Shown here: piece by piece, positions 54,379 through 62,736 of the stretch
Numbering within the stretch: position 1 is the stretch's first letter
Layout: each line of letters opens with the position of its first letter
NCBI GenBank assembly: GCA_023957385.1
Contig: JAMLGZ010000001.1
Location: forward strand, 124,001-188,000
Length of the DNA: 64,000 nucleotides
DNA from: Brumimicrobium sp.
GTDB lineage: Bacteria; Bacteroidota; Bacteroidia; Flavobacteriales_D; Crocinitomicaceae
Direction: 5' to 3'
Translations under genes and position numbers: made by a program
The notes under the pieces: generated by a model
The model's database searches: none
What the model saw: only the letters and a program-made list of their open reading frames with translations
What the model was told of the DNA's origin: nothing

Positions 54379-54444
54379 TATATTCAGAGTTTGCAGATCG
54401 AGAGGGCATTCTTGAAAAAGACGATTGAGAAGTTGTTGGGGTAG
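54379..54444 (+). pseudogene. relic of the 3' end of an XRE regulator gene
   Basis: The 22 codons read YIQSLQIERAFLKKTIEKLLG and stop, against HIQSLQSEVAFLKKTVEKLLG at the end of the XRE gene (53261-53602). About 50 of 66 bases match. The frame has a stop just before it. A repeat-like element follows each copy, so the toxin-antitoxin segment (53.6-54.4 kb) is flanked by direct repeats of the same gene end. Confidence 0.65.
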
Positions 54445-54451
54445 AATTTTA

Positions 54452-54513
54452 CTTCAAAGGCACCTAAATTCTTAGTGCCCTTTGCGTAAACTTAGCGACC
54501 TTTGCGGTTAATT
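54452..54513. repeat. intergenic repeat element of CTTTGCG type
   Basis: Contains TTAGTGCCCTTTGCGTAAAC and GCGACCTTTGCGGTTAA, with two CCTTTGCG copies 23 bp apart. I recognise this as a widespread intergenic repeat motif in many bacterial genomes. It lies before the 3' end of the oligopeptidase gene. Confidence 0.4.
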
Positions 54514-54522
54514 CTTCACAAA

Positions 54523-56241
54523 TTATTTGAGTAATTCATCCAACTCTCCTTTTACAAAGTCAGCTAATTTCTGAATATGTTCTTTTGAAAAATCAAAAGT
54601 AATATTTGCTGCTTGATAAACTTTAGGAATAGATTCCGTGTATCCTAATTTTAGTGCTGCCTTATAGTCTGTGATAGCTTGCTGAAAATTAATTTTGCTA
54701 TTCATCCAAACAGAAATAGCACCTAATTGAGCAAAACCATATTCAATATAATAAAATGGCACTTCAAATAAATGTAATTGGCGGTGCCAAGAGTAATCTA
54801 AGACTTGTTCATAGCCTGTCCAATCGGTAGTATGAGTGCTGTAATCATCTAAGATAGAACGCCATTTAATTCGCCTTTCTTCCTTTGTATGTGTTGGATT
54901 CTCATAAATCCAATGTTGAAATTCATCAATGGTTGCTATCCAAGGAAGCGTCATCAATATATCCTCTAAGTGTTCAATCTTTGCACGGGTAATATCTTCA
55001 GAGTTGGTATAAAATTCATCCCAATAATTCATGGTTAGCAATTCCATGCTCATAGAAGCCAACTCGGCAATTTCAGATGGAGTTTCTTTAAACGCACCTA
55101 ATTCTAAGTCACGTGTTAAAAACGAATGTACAGCATGTCCCCCTTCATGTACCATGGTAATTAAATCTCGTTGTGAACCAGTAGCATTCATAAAAATAAA
55201 CGGAACACCAATTTCGCTCAATGGGTAATTATATCCTCCCGGTGCTTTTCCTTCTTTAGATTCTAAATCTAAATGTCCCATTTCTGCCATGGTTTTTAGA
55301 CAATCACCGAAGTACGGGTCAATACGATTGAAGATTCGAGTTGCTTTCTGAATCAATTCTTGTCCGTCGGCGAATGGCTTTAATGGCTTTCTTCCTAAAG
55401 GATCTACTTGTCCATCCCAAGGTTTTAGCTTTTCCTTCCCTAATAAAGAAGCCTTTTTTAGGTTAATTTCTCGTGCAATAGGAACAATAGTTTCTTTGAT
55501 GGAGCGATGAAAATTAAAGCAATCTTCTTTCGTATAATCAAAACGGCCAAGAGCTTCAAATTTATAATCTCTAAAATTTTTATAGCCTGCATTAGTAGCA
55601 ACTTGGTGACGAAGTTTAACTAATTCTGAAAATAATTCATCCAAGGTATCCACATCTTCTGCTCGGCGGGCAATAATCTTATCATAAACTGTCTTTCTTA
55701 GATCTTCATCATTCTCTTTCAATAGATTATTCGCCCTTTGGATGGTTAAACGCTCTCCCTCGTGTTCAATCGTTTGTGCACCACATACAGCACCGTGTTC
55801 TTGACTTTTTTCAGCTAATTCAGCATTTAAAGGAATATTCTCCTCTCTAAATTGTTTGATGGCTGTAGTGATACTTCTAAAGTAAATCTTATAAGCATCA
55901 CTTGTAAACTCTGAAAGATAAGGTGAAGCTTCAATTTTTTGATTCAAACGAAAAGCATAAGGTTCTAAATGTGGCTGAATTTCACGTACAAAGAAAGAAT
56001 AATCTTGTGTAAGTTTTTCATCACGGGTATCTATTGTCATCTTGATATAACGCCATGCAAAATCTTCAGAAATAACCGCTTCAATTTCACTCAAGTCTTT
56101 GAGCCATTTATCGAATTCTTCTTTAGAAGAAATGGTGCGATTTTCTAATTCAATAAAGAATTTTTCAAGTTTTTGCCATGTGTCAATTTGAAAGTCAGAA
56201 GGCAAATAATGTCTCGTTGGAGAAGATATTTTCATTTCCAA
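54523..56241 (-). CDS. pepF: M3 family oligoendopeptidase F
   Basis: The 572-residue zinc metallopeptidase has the HEXXH motif with His365, Glu366 and His369 in VHEGGHAVHSFL. The third zinc ligand glutamate lies downstream in PSEIAELASMSMELL. M3 blocks YNYPLSEIGVPFIFMNATG and SWHRQLHLFEVPFYYIEYG follow. The enzyme cleaves short peptides in the cytoplasm; no signal peptide is visible. The length suits the PepF group. The symbol is by family. Confidence 0.92.
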   Translation of the reverse strand: MEMKISSPTRHYLPSDFQIDTWQKLEKFFIELENRTISSKEEFDKWLKDLSEIEAVISEDFAWRYIKMTIDTRDEKLTQDYSFFVREIQPHLEPYAFRLNQKIEASPYLSEFTSDAYKIYFRSITTAIKQFREENIPLNAELAEKSQEHGAVCGAQTIEHEGERLTIQRANNLLKENDEDLRKTVYDKIIARRAEDVDTLDELFSELVKLRHQVATNAGYKNFRDYKFEALGRFDYTKEDCFNFHRSIKETIVPIAREINLKKASLLGKEKLKPWDGQVDPLGRKPLKPFADGQELIQKATRIFNRIDPYFGDCLKTMAEMGHLDLESKEGKAPGGYNYPLSEIGVPFIFMNATGSQRDLITMVHEGGHAVHSFLTRDLELGAFKETPSEIAELASMSMELLTMNYWDEFYTNSEDITRAKIEHLEDILMTLPWIATIDEFQHWIYENPTHTKEERRIKWRSILDDYSTHTTDWTGYEQVLDYSWHRQLHLFEVPFYYIEYGFAQLGAISVWMNSKINFQQAITDYKAALKLGYTESIPKVYQAANITFDFSKEHIQKLADFVKGELDELLK

Positions 56242-56272
56242 AAATTAAATGTGTTCAATAAAAATAGGATTT

Positions 56273-56896
56273 TTACTTTCCTCTTGATGTAGATTTATTA
56301 ATCTTTTTAGCTGGTGCTGCAGATTTCGCTGAAGGCTTCGCTGTTGTCTTAGCTGAAGGCTTCGCTGCAGATTTTGCTGAAGGCTTCGCTGCTTTCGCAG
56401 GAGCTTTCTTCGCTGCAGGTTTTGTTGCTTTTTCAGCTTTCTCTTTTGCTGGAGCTTTTTTGTCAGACTCTTCTGTCTTAGCAGCTTTTTCTTTTTTCTC
56501 TGCCTTCTTTTCTTCTAGTGTAATTAATCCAGACTTTTGAAGAATATTATACCATTGTACTAATTTCTTAATATCTGAAGGATATACTCTTTCTTTATCA
56601 TAATTAGGTAAAACTGTTTCCAAATATTGCCCTAATTTATTGGCGCTTTCTTTATGGGATAGAATAGCTTTACAAGCTTCTTTCTCGGCTATTTTAGTAT
56701 ATACATCTAATAAGGGCATATCTTCTTCATACGTATAGATACTGATATCCTCTAATGCAGAAATTCGATCTGTTGAATAAGCAGGGATACGTTTCCCATC
56801 ATCTAATGATTCTACAATAATGTTATTCTTTGAACGGGCAATCACTTTAAAAAGCCCTGTTTTTCCTGAAATTGAGATAATTCCTGTTAAATCCAT
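56273..56896 (-). CDS. DUF5606 family protein with Lys/Ala/Pro/Ser-rich histone-H1-like tail
   Basis: The 207-residue protein has a conserved N-terminal domain (about 1-130), starting MDLTGIISISGKTGLFKVIA and including SLDDGKRIPAYSTDRISAL. It matches the Bacteroidota DUF5606 family. From about residue 135 it changes to a basic, low-complexity tail with repeats such as KKAPAKAAKPSAKSAAKPS ending KSTSRGK. Such tails bind DNA or RNA in bacterial H1-like proteins. The cellular role of the family is unknown. A TACTTTTG box (56928-56921, minus strand) lies 25 bp upstream. Confidence 0.8.
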   Translation of the reverse strand: MDLTGIISISGKTGLFKVIARSKNNIIVESLDDGKRIPAYSTDRISALEDISIYTYEEDMPLLDVYTKIAEKEACKAILSHKESANKLGQYLETVLPNYDKERVYPSDIKKLVQWYNILQKSGLITLEEKKAEKKEKAAKTEESDKKAPAKEKAEKATKPAAKKAPAKAAKPSAKSAAKPSAKTTAKPSAKSAAPAKKINKSTSRGK

Positions 56897-56920
56897 ATAC
56901 TATTTATAATATTTTCGGTT

Positions 56921-56928
56921 CAAAAGTA
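56921..56928 (-). promoter_or_regulatory. -7 promoter box of the DUF5606 gene
   Basis: TACTTTTG on the minus strand matches TAnnTTTG, 25 bp before the ATG. No clear -33 element. Confidence 0.4.
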
Positions 56929-56951
56929 AGAAATAAAACTATTTAATTGAG

Positions 56952-59492
56952 TTAGTCTTTAAAAAAAGGTAAAACTTTAACTCCCTGAGTTGTTGTTACT
57001 TTAAATAAGTAAGCTCCTATACTTAAAGACTCTATAGAAACTTGGTTGGTGTTTTCTAATGGTATATTCATGACCCTTTTCCCTTCAACTGTAAATATCT
57101 CCCCCTCAATTAAGGAGTAATCCGATTTAATATTTAGTATATCCTGTGCAGGATTGGGGTATAATTTAATAACATCAGAAGATTCTTGTTCGAGTCCTAA
57201 AGCCCAGTCGATGGCATTTGAAAAACTCTTACAACTTCCTTCTTCTTGAATGGCAACACTGTAAAATCCGGGCGTGGTTGGTTTATAAGATTGTTGAATA
57301 GCACCAGGTATAGGCGTGTCGTTTAAATACCATTGGTAGTTGGGACCTACACTCGAAACTAGAGAGTCTCCCAAAATACTAATAGTAGGTGTTGTTAGTG
57401 GACTACCTTGTTTCACAATGAAAGTATCCGAATATATTTTACAACCCTGTAAATCTCTACCAATTAGATAAAGAGTATCCGCTTGAGACACATATATTTT
57501 AGAATTGGAACTTCCATTTGACCAAGTATAAGAAAGCAATGGAATATTTGATTTTAATTCAATGGGAACCTGACACACGATAGAATCCCCTAAAATTTCT
57601 AAATGATTATTCTTACTGTTTAAGAGAGTTAAAGCATTGATTTTTCCATAGCCGGACTTATTATTTGGAATTGTCCCGGTAAAAATATCGCCAAAACCTG
57701 TTGCATGAATGTCGTTTATGAAATCTTCATAGGTGCTGTTCGGGCATCGCTCTAAATACAATGCTGCAATACCAGCCACTACAGGAGAAGCCATAGAAGT
57801 TCCTCCATTTCGAGCATGATAACCTCCCTGATCCAAAGTAGTTGCATAAGTTGCTTGATCATTTATCATATATAGGGGCGCCGAACCCAAAGTCATATCA
57901 CCAGTAGCACTTATATCCGGTTTAATTACATTGTGTCTAGTTGGGCCTTTACTAGTTGAGCGAGCCATTCTACCAGATAATGTGGATTCAGCTGCATAAT
58001 AGGGGTTTCCATTGTAATCTATATAGGAAGATCTCCCTCTAACATTAGCTACAGAGACCATTTTAGGAGAACAATTCCACGAAGAAACGATAGATTGTGC
58101 ACTATCTGGATACACATAATTTACAATGGATGGATATATTGCAGGAGATGGTGTAACACGCACAATCTTATTCAAATCCATCCATTCTCCAGTCCATAAA
58201 TCATATTGTCCAATTCCGGTTGTAGAAAATCTAAACAAATAATCGGTAGAATCTACTTTTGAAAAGAAAGCTTCCATGTGATAGTTACTACCCACATATT
58301 CTGTATAGATTTCCAAAGTAGCTATACGATCTCCGTGCATATTACGAATAGTGTCATAAATGGGAACACCTACGTTAATTTGAGCAGCTCGAAAAACTGT
58401 TTCACCAACATTTGAATATCCTTTTGCTGGATTATTCGCTCCAAATGAATATTTGTATTGTGCTGATGTAATATCCGACCATAGATCAAAATAAATGGAA
58501 TTCGGCTCTATCTGATTGGTAGGATTATTTTCAAACCAGATGAATGTTGTGTCTGTGCCATCTAATATATTTTGTGCATGATAAGGCTCATATTTTCCAC
58601 CGTTTCCTGCAGCCCCAATAATAATTCTTCCTGATTTATTTTCTACTAATTGTTCCATAAGTTGAGAGCCTGGATCTTTTCCATCGTGACTTCCCAAATA
58701 ACTTCCTACACTTAAATTTATGACAGCTGGAAGATGTAAACTATCTGCAATTCTAAAGATAAAATCGCAAGCATCTGCAACAGTTAATGTCCAGTTTGGA
58801 AGGGTAAAATCCGTTTGAACAAAAACAATCTTAGCATCCGGAGCCATACCTTTGTTTCGACCATTCGCGAATCCATTTCCTGCAGCGATTCCTGTTACGG
58901 TTGTACCATGTCCTAAATCACCATTACTTCCGATAAATACTTGATTTTGAATATCATCCTCATACCATATTTGTCCGTAGTTATACGGTTGAGGCATCAC
59001 AGAAGGTGTTTTATTGGATTGATCCCAATATCTCAATACACGCGTATTACCATAAGTGTCTATAAAATCAGGATGTCTATAATCTAATCCACTATCTACA
59101 AATCCAATTAACACACCTTTTCCTGTAAATTTATCGTGTAAGGGTAAGTCTCCTTGATGAACAGGATCAACTTGTTGCATCAGTCTAGCTGTATCATCTA
59201 AAAGAACAGGTGGAGCATATTCAAAATAAAAATTTGAAATTGACTTTTGTTGAAGTTGTTCTTGTATCCATGCAGGTGTGCACGTGATATAAATCCATTC
59301 TTTCGATATATTTTTAATAACAATATGCTGTGTTTTTAAATAAGCTAAATTATCTGGAGTATTATCTACTGCAAATGGTGCTAAAACCTCAGGGTTTTCT
59401 CGAAGAACTTTAGTGAATCCAAATTTCTGTGCTTGCAGATGATAGGTAAGGAAAATCAAAAAAAAACTTAAAATAAATTTTTGGAACACCAT
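56952..59492 (-). CDS. secreted subtilisin-family (S8) protease with T9SS type A sorting domain
   Basis: The 846-residue protein has a signal peptide (about 1-22) and a propeptide region. The S8 domain triad is Asp133 (FVDSGLDYRHPDF), His195 (GHGTTVTGIAAG) and Ser566 (GGTSMASPVVAGIAAL), with the oxyanion asparagine in GAAGNGG. A long insertion between His and Ser is beta-rich (about 310-480). Ig-like segments follow, then a C-terminal T9SS sorting domain (about 770-846) with LYPNPAQDILNIK, VEGKRVMNIPL and GAYLFKVTTTQGVKVLPF. It is exported to the cell surface or medium. It is divergent from another S8 protease. Confidence 0.93.
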   Translation of the reverse strand: MVFQKFILSFFLIFLTYHLQAQKFGFTKVLRENPEVLAPFAVDNTPDNLAYLKTQHIVIKNISKEWIYITCTPAWIQEQLQQKSISNFYFEYAPPVLLDDTARLMQQVDPVHQGDLPLHDKFTGKGVLIGFVDSGLDYRHPDFIDTYGNTRVLRYWDQSNKTPSVMPQPYNYGQIWYEDDIQNQVFIGSNGDLGHGTTVTGIAAGNGFANGRNKGMAPDAKIVFVQTDFTLPNWTLTVADACDFIFRIADSLHLPAVINLSVGSYLGSHDGKDPGSQLMEQLVENKSGRIIIGAAGNGGKYEPYHAQNILDGTDTTFIWFENNPTNQIEPNSIYFDLWSDITSAQYKYSFGANNPAKGYSNVGETVFRAAQINVGVPIYDTIRNMHGDRIATLEIYTEYVGSNYHMEAFFSKVDSTDYLFRFSTTGIGQYDLWTGEWMDLNKIVRVTPSPAIYPSIVNYVYPDSAQSIVSSWNCSPKMVSVANVRGRSSYIDYNGNPYYAAESTLSGRMARSTSKGPTRHNVIKPDISATGDMTLGSAPLYMINDQATYATTLDQGGYHARNGGTSMASPVVAGIAALYLERCPNSTYEDFINDIHATGFGDIFTGTIPNNKSGYGKINALTLLNSKNNHLEILGDSIVCQVPIELKSNIPLLSYTWSNGSSNSKIYVSQADTLYLIGRDLQGCKIYSDTFIVKQGSPLTTPTISILGDSLVSSVGPNYQWYLNDTPIPGAIQQSYKPTTPGFYSVAIQEEGSCKSFSNAIDWALGLEQESSDVIKLYPNPAQDILNIKSDYSLIEGEIFTVEGKRVMNIPLENTNQVSIESLSIGAYLFKVTTTQGVKVLPFFKD

Positions 59493-59507
59493 TTGTTTAT
59501 ACTTTTG
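59480..59507 (+). promoter_or_regulatory. candidate promoter of the second S8 protease gene
   Basis: TTTG (59480-59483), a 16-bp spacer and TACTTTTG (59500-59507) match the Bacteroidota consensus on the plus strand, about 100 bp before the ATG at 59608. The -33 box overlaps the start of the divergent protease gene. Confidence 0.35.
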
Positions 59508-59607
59508 ACCGTTATTAATAACAAATATTCAATTGAATAGATTCAACTTAGTGTAAAATTACAAAAAAAAGTTATATTTAGAATCAATTTGCGTTAAACA
59601 AGAAATC

Positions 59608-61203
59608 ATGAGAAAATTATTTTTAAGAATTATTTTACCTGTTTTTATGGGAACTTTCTTTACTACTTCTTATGCACAAGTAGATAAAGGAGTTTTAAAT
59701 TGGTATAACTCATCTAAAACGGGAATGTCCACAGATGCTGCCTATAAACTATTAAAGAAACAAACACCTGAGACTGTTGTGGTGGCCATTATAGATTCTG
59801 GTGTGGATATAAATCACGAAGATTTACAAGGTAAAATCTGGACAAACACGAAAGAAATTCCAGGAAATGGAATAGATGATGATGGTAATGGATATATCGA
59901 TGATATTCATGGGTGGAACTTTTTGGGCAATGCAAATGGTGAAAACCAAGATCATGCACGATTAGAAAAAACTAGAATTTATGCTGACTTAAAACCTCGT
60001 TTTGAAAATGTAGAGGCTGCTGATGTTTCTGCTGAAGACCAAGAAGATTATGCACTGTATGTAAAGGTGAGAGATGATGTGGAGGGTGAAATGAAAGAAT
60101 ATAAAGATGCTATTGATCAGACAAAACAGTTTAGAGATCAAATGCTTCCTATGCTTCCAAGTATGATTGCCAATATGATGGGAGTGAAAGAAATGACCGA
60201 AAAATCATTGAATAAATGGAAAACCACAAATGGTCAGGAGGCTCAAATGAAAAGATTAGGATTGATGATTGTTCGTGGAGAGTTAAATGAAGCGCTTTTT
60301 GATGAACAATTGAAACAAATTGAGTCTATGCTAAACTATCACCTTAATGTAGATTATGATGATCGTGCTATAATTGGTGATGATCCAATGGATATCAATG
60401 ATAGAAACTATGGAAATAATGATGTAAAAGGAGTAGGTTCTGATCATGGAACTCACGTTTCTGGAATTGTATCTGCTATTCGTGGAAATAAATTAGGTGG
60501 TGATGGTGTAGCTAATAATGTTCTCATAATGTCTTTACGTTCTGTACCAGATGGAGATGAGTTTGATAAAGATATTGCGTTGGCAATTCGTTATGCTGTA
60601 GATAATGGCGCAAAAGTAATTAATGGTTCTTTTGGAAAGTCATACTCTCCTTTACAGAAAGATGTATATGAAGCTATAATGTATGCTCAAGATCACGATG
60701 TATTATTTGTACATGCTGCAGGTAATGACAATAAGGATTTAGCTGTTGAAGATAATTTTCCAGCAGTTCAATACTCCTTCCAAAAAGAACCATTTACGCA
60801 TGTGCTAACAATTGGTGCTTCTACACGTTTCACAAAAGGTAATTTAGCTGCAGACTTTTCTAATTATGGTGCTAATCAAGTAGATATATTTGCTCCTGGT
60901 TATGAAATCTATAACACATGGCCAGAAAATAACTATAAGAAGATTCAAGGAACATCAATGGCCGCCCCAATGGTTGCAGGTGTTGCGGCAATGTTGAAAG
61001 GATACTTCCCATCTCTATCCATGTTAGAGATAAAGGATATTATTCTTGAATCTGGAAATGATTTTGGTGATACGGAACAAGTGAAGCCAGGTACAGAAGA
61101 AAAAGTAAAATTTAGTACTTTATCTAAAACTGGAAAAACAGTGAATGTATTAGCAGCTGTAAAATTAGCACAACAAAAAATCAAAGCGAAAGCAGCTCAA
61201 TAA
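59608..61203 (+). CDS. subtilisin-family (S8) protease, probably periplasmic
   Basis: The 531-residue protein has a signal peptide (about 1-23, ending SYAQ). The catalytic triad is Asp63 (AIIDSGVDINHEDL), His280 (GSDHGTHVSGI) and Ser450 (QGTSMAAPMVAGVAAML). A calcium-type loop NGIDDDGNGYIDDIHGWNF lies at about 87-105. A helical, charged insertion of about 150 residues separates the Asp and His blocks (about 112-265), much longer than in plain subtilisin. It has no T9SS domain and ends in a Lys/Ala-rich helix, so it probably stays in the periplasm. It is divergent from the T9SS protease. Confidence 0.92.
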   Translation: MRKLFLRIILPVFMGTFFTTSYAQVDKGVLNWYNSSKTGMSTDAAYKLLKKQTPETVVVAIIDSGVDINHEDLQGKIWTNTKEIPGNGIDDDGNGYIDDIHGWNFLGNANGENQDHARLEKTRIYADLKPRFENVEAADVSAEDQEDYALYVKVRDDVEGEMKEYKDAIDQTKQFRDQMLPMLPSMIANMMGVKEMTEKSLNKWKTTNGQEAQMKRLGLMIVRGELNEALFDEQLKQIESMLNYHLNVDYDDRAIIGDDPMDINDRNYGNNDVKGVGSDHGTHVSGIVSAIRGNKLGGDGVANNVLIMSLRSVPDGDEFDKDIALAIRYAVDNGAKVINGSFGKSYSPLQKDVYEAIMYAQDHDVLFVHAAGNDNKDLAVEDNFPAVQYSFQKEPFTHVLTIGASTRFTKGNLAADFSNYGANQVDIFAPGYEIYNTWPENNYKKIQGTSMAAPMVAGVAAMLKGYFPSLSMLEIKDIILESGNDFGDTEQVKPGTEEKVKFSTLSKTGKTVNVLAAVKLAQQKIKAKAAQ

Positions 61204-61212
61204 ACGAATGAA

Positions 61213-61237
61213 AGAGCGCTGATGAGGCGCTCTTTTT
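61213..61237 (+). terminator. rho-independent terminator
   Basis: Stem AGAGCGC/GCGCTCT with loop TGATGAG is followed by TTTT, 10 bp after the protease stop. Confidence 0.85.
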
Positions 61238-61247
61238 GTAATGTATC

Positions 61248-62327
61248 ATGAAGAAATTTAATTGGATATTTATCAGTATTGTATTTAGTTCCTTCTCTTG
61301 GGGACAAAGCGTATTTCCTTTTTCTGACAACTTACAATATTTTAAAAGTTTTCACGAGGGAATGTCTATCCAATTGGATTATTTACCTCCTATTGATTAT
61401 AAGTATTCAGAAAATATCATTGCTTATATAGATAATAAGAGTGATTTATTTGTTTTTGATGGAAAAAGTAAGCAAAAGCTTAGCGGCTTTGTAAATGATT
61501 ATGCCATAGGAAGAAATATTGTTGCTTGGAATGCAGGACCTATATTAGCTGTATGGGATCAAGGGACTAAAAAATCACTCACCAATTTTGCTAGAAAATA
61601 CGTGGTTACCGATAGTTTAGTCGTGTTTGATGATGAACGTGATAATGCTATTCGAGTTTATTATAATGGAGGAATATATGATTTATACTACTCTATTGGA
61701 AGGCCAGTTTTTCCTCAATATATTGGTAGTAATACGGTGTCTTTTGTTGGGAATGGAGATATAAACTATGTTTTTATCGCAGGAAAAATTATTGAAGTTG
61801 GATCTATGAATGCCAACACTAAATTTTCGGCTGGTGGAAATTTATTAGTATTTAACGATTCTTTTAATCAAACATTTTCGGTTGCTTTTAAGTCGGAGGT
61901 AATGGATGTTGAAAAGATGCCTGCTATTGATTATAAAGCAGGGTATGATATGTTTGTTTATACCGATATTAATTATAATCTGAAGGGGTATATTGATGGA
62001 GAAATAGTAGAATTGAGTTCCAACGCCTCATTTTATGAAGTATTTCGAAATATGGTGGTTTGGGGAGAGAATGGTTCTTTTTTTACCTATAAAAATGGAC
62101 GTCGCTATGAAATAGCTAATTATATTCCGGAAGAATTTAAATTGCGTGATGGAATTGTAGCTTTTCGTAATCTCAATAGAGGCATTTCTGTTTTCCATAA
62201 TGAGACAGTTGAATTAGTGAGTAATCTGATTGATGCACCTTTTGAAGTGAATGGAAATACTGTCCAAGTTAGAGTTACTAGAGGAAATTATCAGTATTTT
62301 AAGAATGGATATCGTTACGAGGATTGA
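61248..62327 (+). CDS. secreted protein with propeller-like repeats (unknown)
   Basis: The 359-residue protein has a signal peptide (about 1-19, ending SFSWGQ). Repeated units of about 40-45 residues then follow. Their common pattern is 'I-x-A-Y/W-x-D-x-x-S/x-L-x-V-x-x-G-x-x-x-x-L', for instance NIIAYIDNKSDLFVFDGK, NIVAWNAGPILAVWDQG and SLVVFDDERDNAIRVYYNG. They suggest a beta-propeller of six to eight blades. No sorting domain or catalytic motif is visible. It begins 44 bp after the second protease and may depend on the same signal. Confidence 0.55.
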   Translation: MKKFNWIFISIVFSSFSWGQSVFPFSDNLQYFKSFHEGMSIQLDYLPPIDYKYSENIIAYIDNKSDLFVFDGKSKQKLSGFVNDYAIGRNIVAWNAGPILAVWDQGTKKSLTNFARKYVVTDSLVVFDDERDNAIRVYYNGGIYDLYYSIGRPVFPQYIGSNTVSFVGNGDINYVFIAGKIIEVGSMNANTKFSAGGNLLVFNDSFNQTFSVAFKSEVMDVEKMPAIDYKAGYDMFVYTDINYNLKGYIDGEIVELSSNASFYEVFRNMVVWGENGSFFTYKNGRRYEIANYIPEEFKLRDGIVAFRNLNRGISVFHNETVELVSNLIDAPFEVNGNTVQVRVTRGNYQYFKNGYRYED

Positions 62328-62328
62328 A

Positions 62329-62736
62329 TCACCCAATCATTACTCCTTTACATTCAAGGATAGGTACCACAACCATATTCTCTTCTTTCACAGACTCTGC
62401 TAGAAAAATATATTTCTTGTCATACATCTCTGATGCAATCCAAAAACTCACCCAAAATTCATTATTGAGTTGAAGTACATCTTCCATAACTGGTTCGATA
62501 ATTACAGCACTCTTAGCAGGTATGTCTCCCAACGATTTACGTAGAATATCCGTTTTTATTTCTTCGTTAGTTTCTTCTATTTTGAGGTATCCTTTAGAAG
62601 TTACTAATACTTGTTCTAACTCCTCCTCCCGATTATTGATTAAATAGACATCAAACACATCTATGTCATCTTCTTGTTCTTTCACAATAGCTACATAAAC
62701 TCCTTCAACAACAGGTCTTTTCAGCTTCTCATTCAT
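62329..62736 (-). CDS. conserved hypothetical protein (135 residues)
   Basis: A beta-rich protein without signal peptide or membrane helix. Motif-like segments are VEGVYVAIVKEQEDDIDVFD, VYLINNREEELEQVLVTSKG and NEFWVSFWIASEMYDKKYIF. The pattern suggests a small beta-sandwich found in Bacteroidota proteins without known function. Its ATG overlaps the stop of the preceding serine hydrolase by 4 bp, so it is translated with it. The overlap points to a shared process; I cannot name it. Confidence 0.6.
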   Translation of the reverse strand: MNEKLKRPVVEGVYVAIVKEQEDDIDVFDVYLINNREEELEQVLVTSKGYLKIEETNEEIKTDILRKSLGDIPAKSAVIIEPVMEDVLQLNNEFWVSFWIASEMYDKKYIFLAESVKEENMVVVPILECKGVMIG

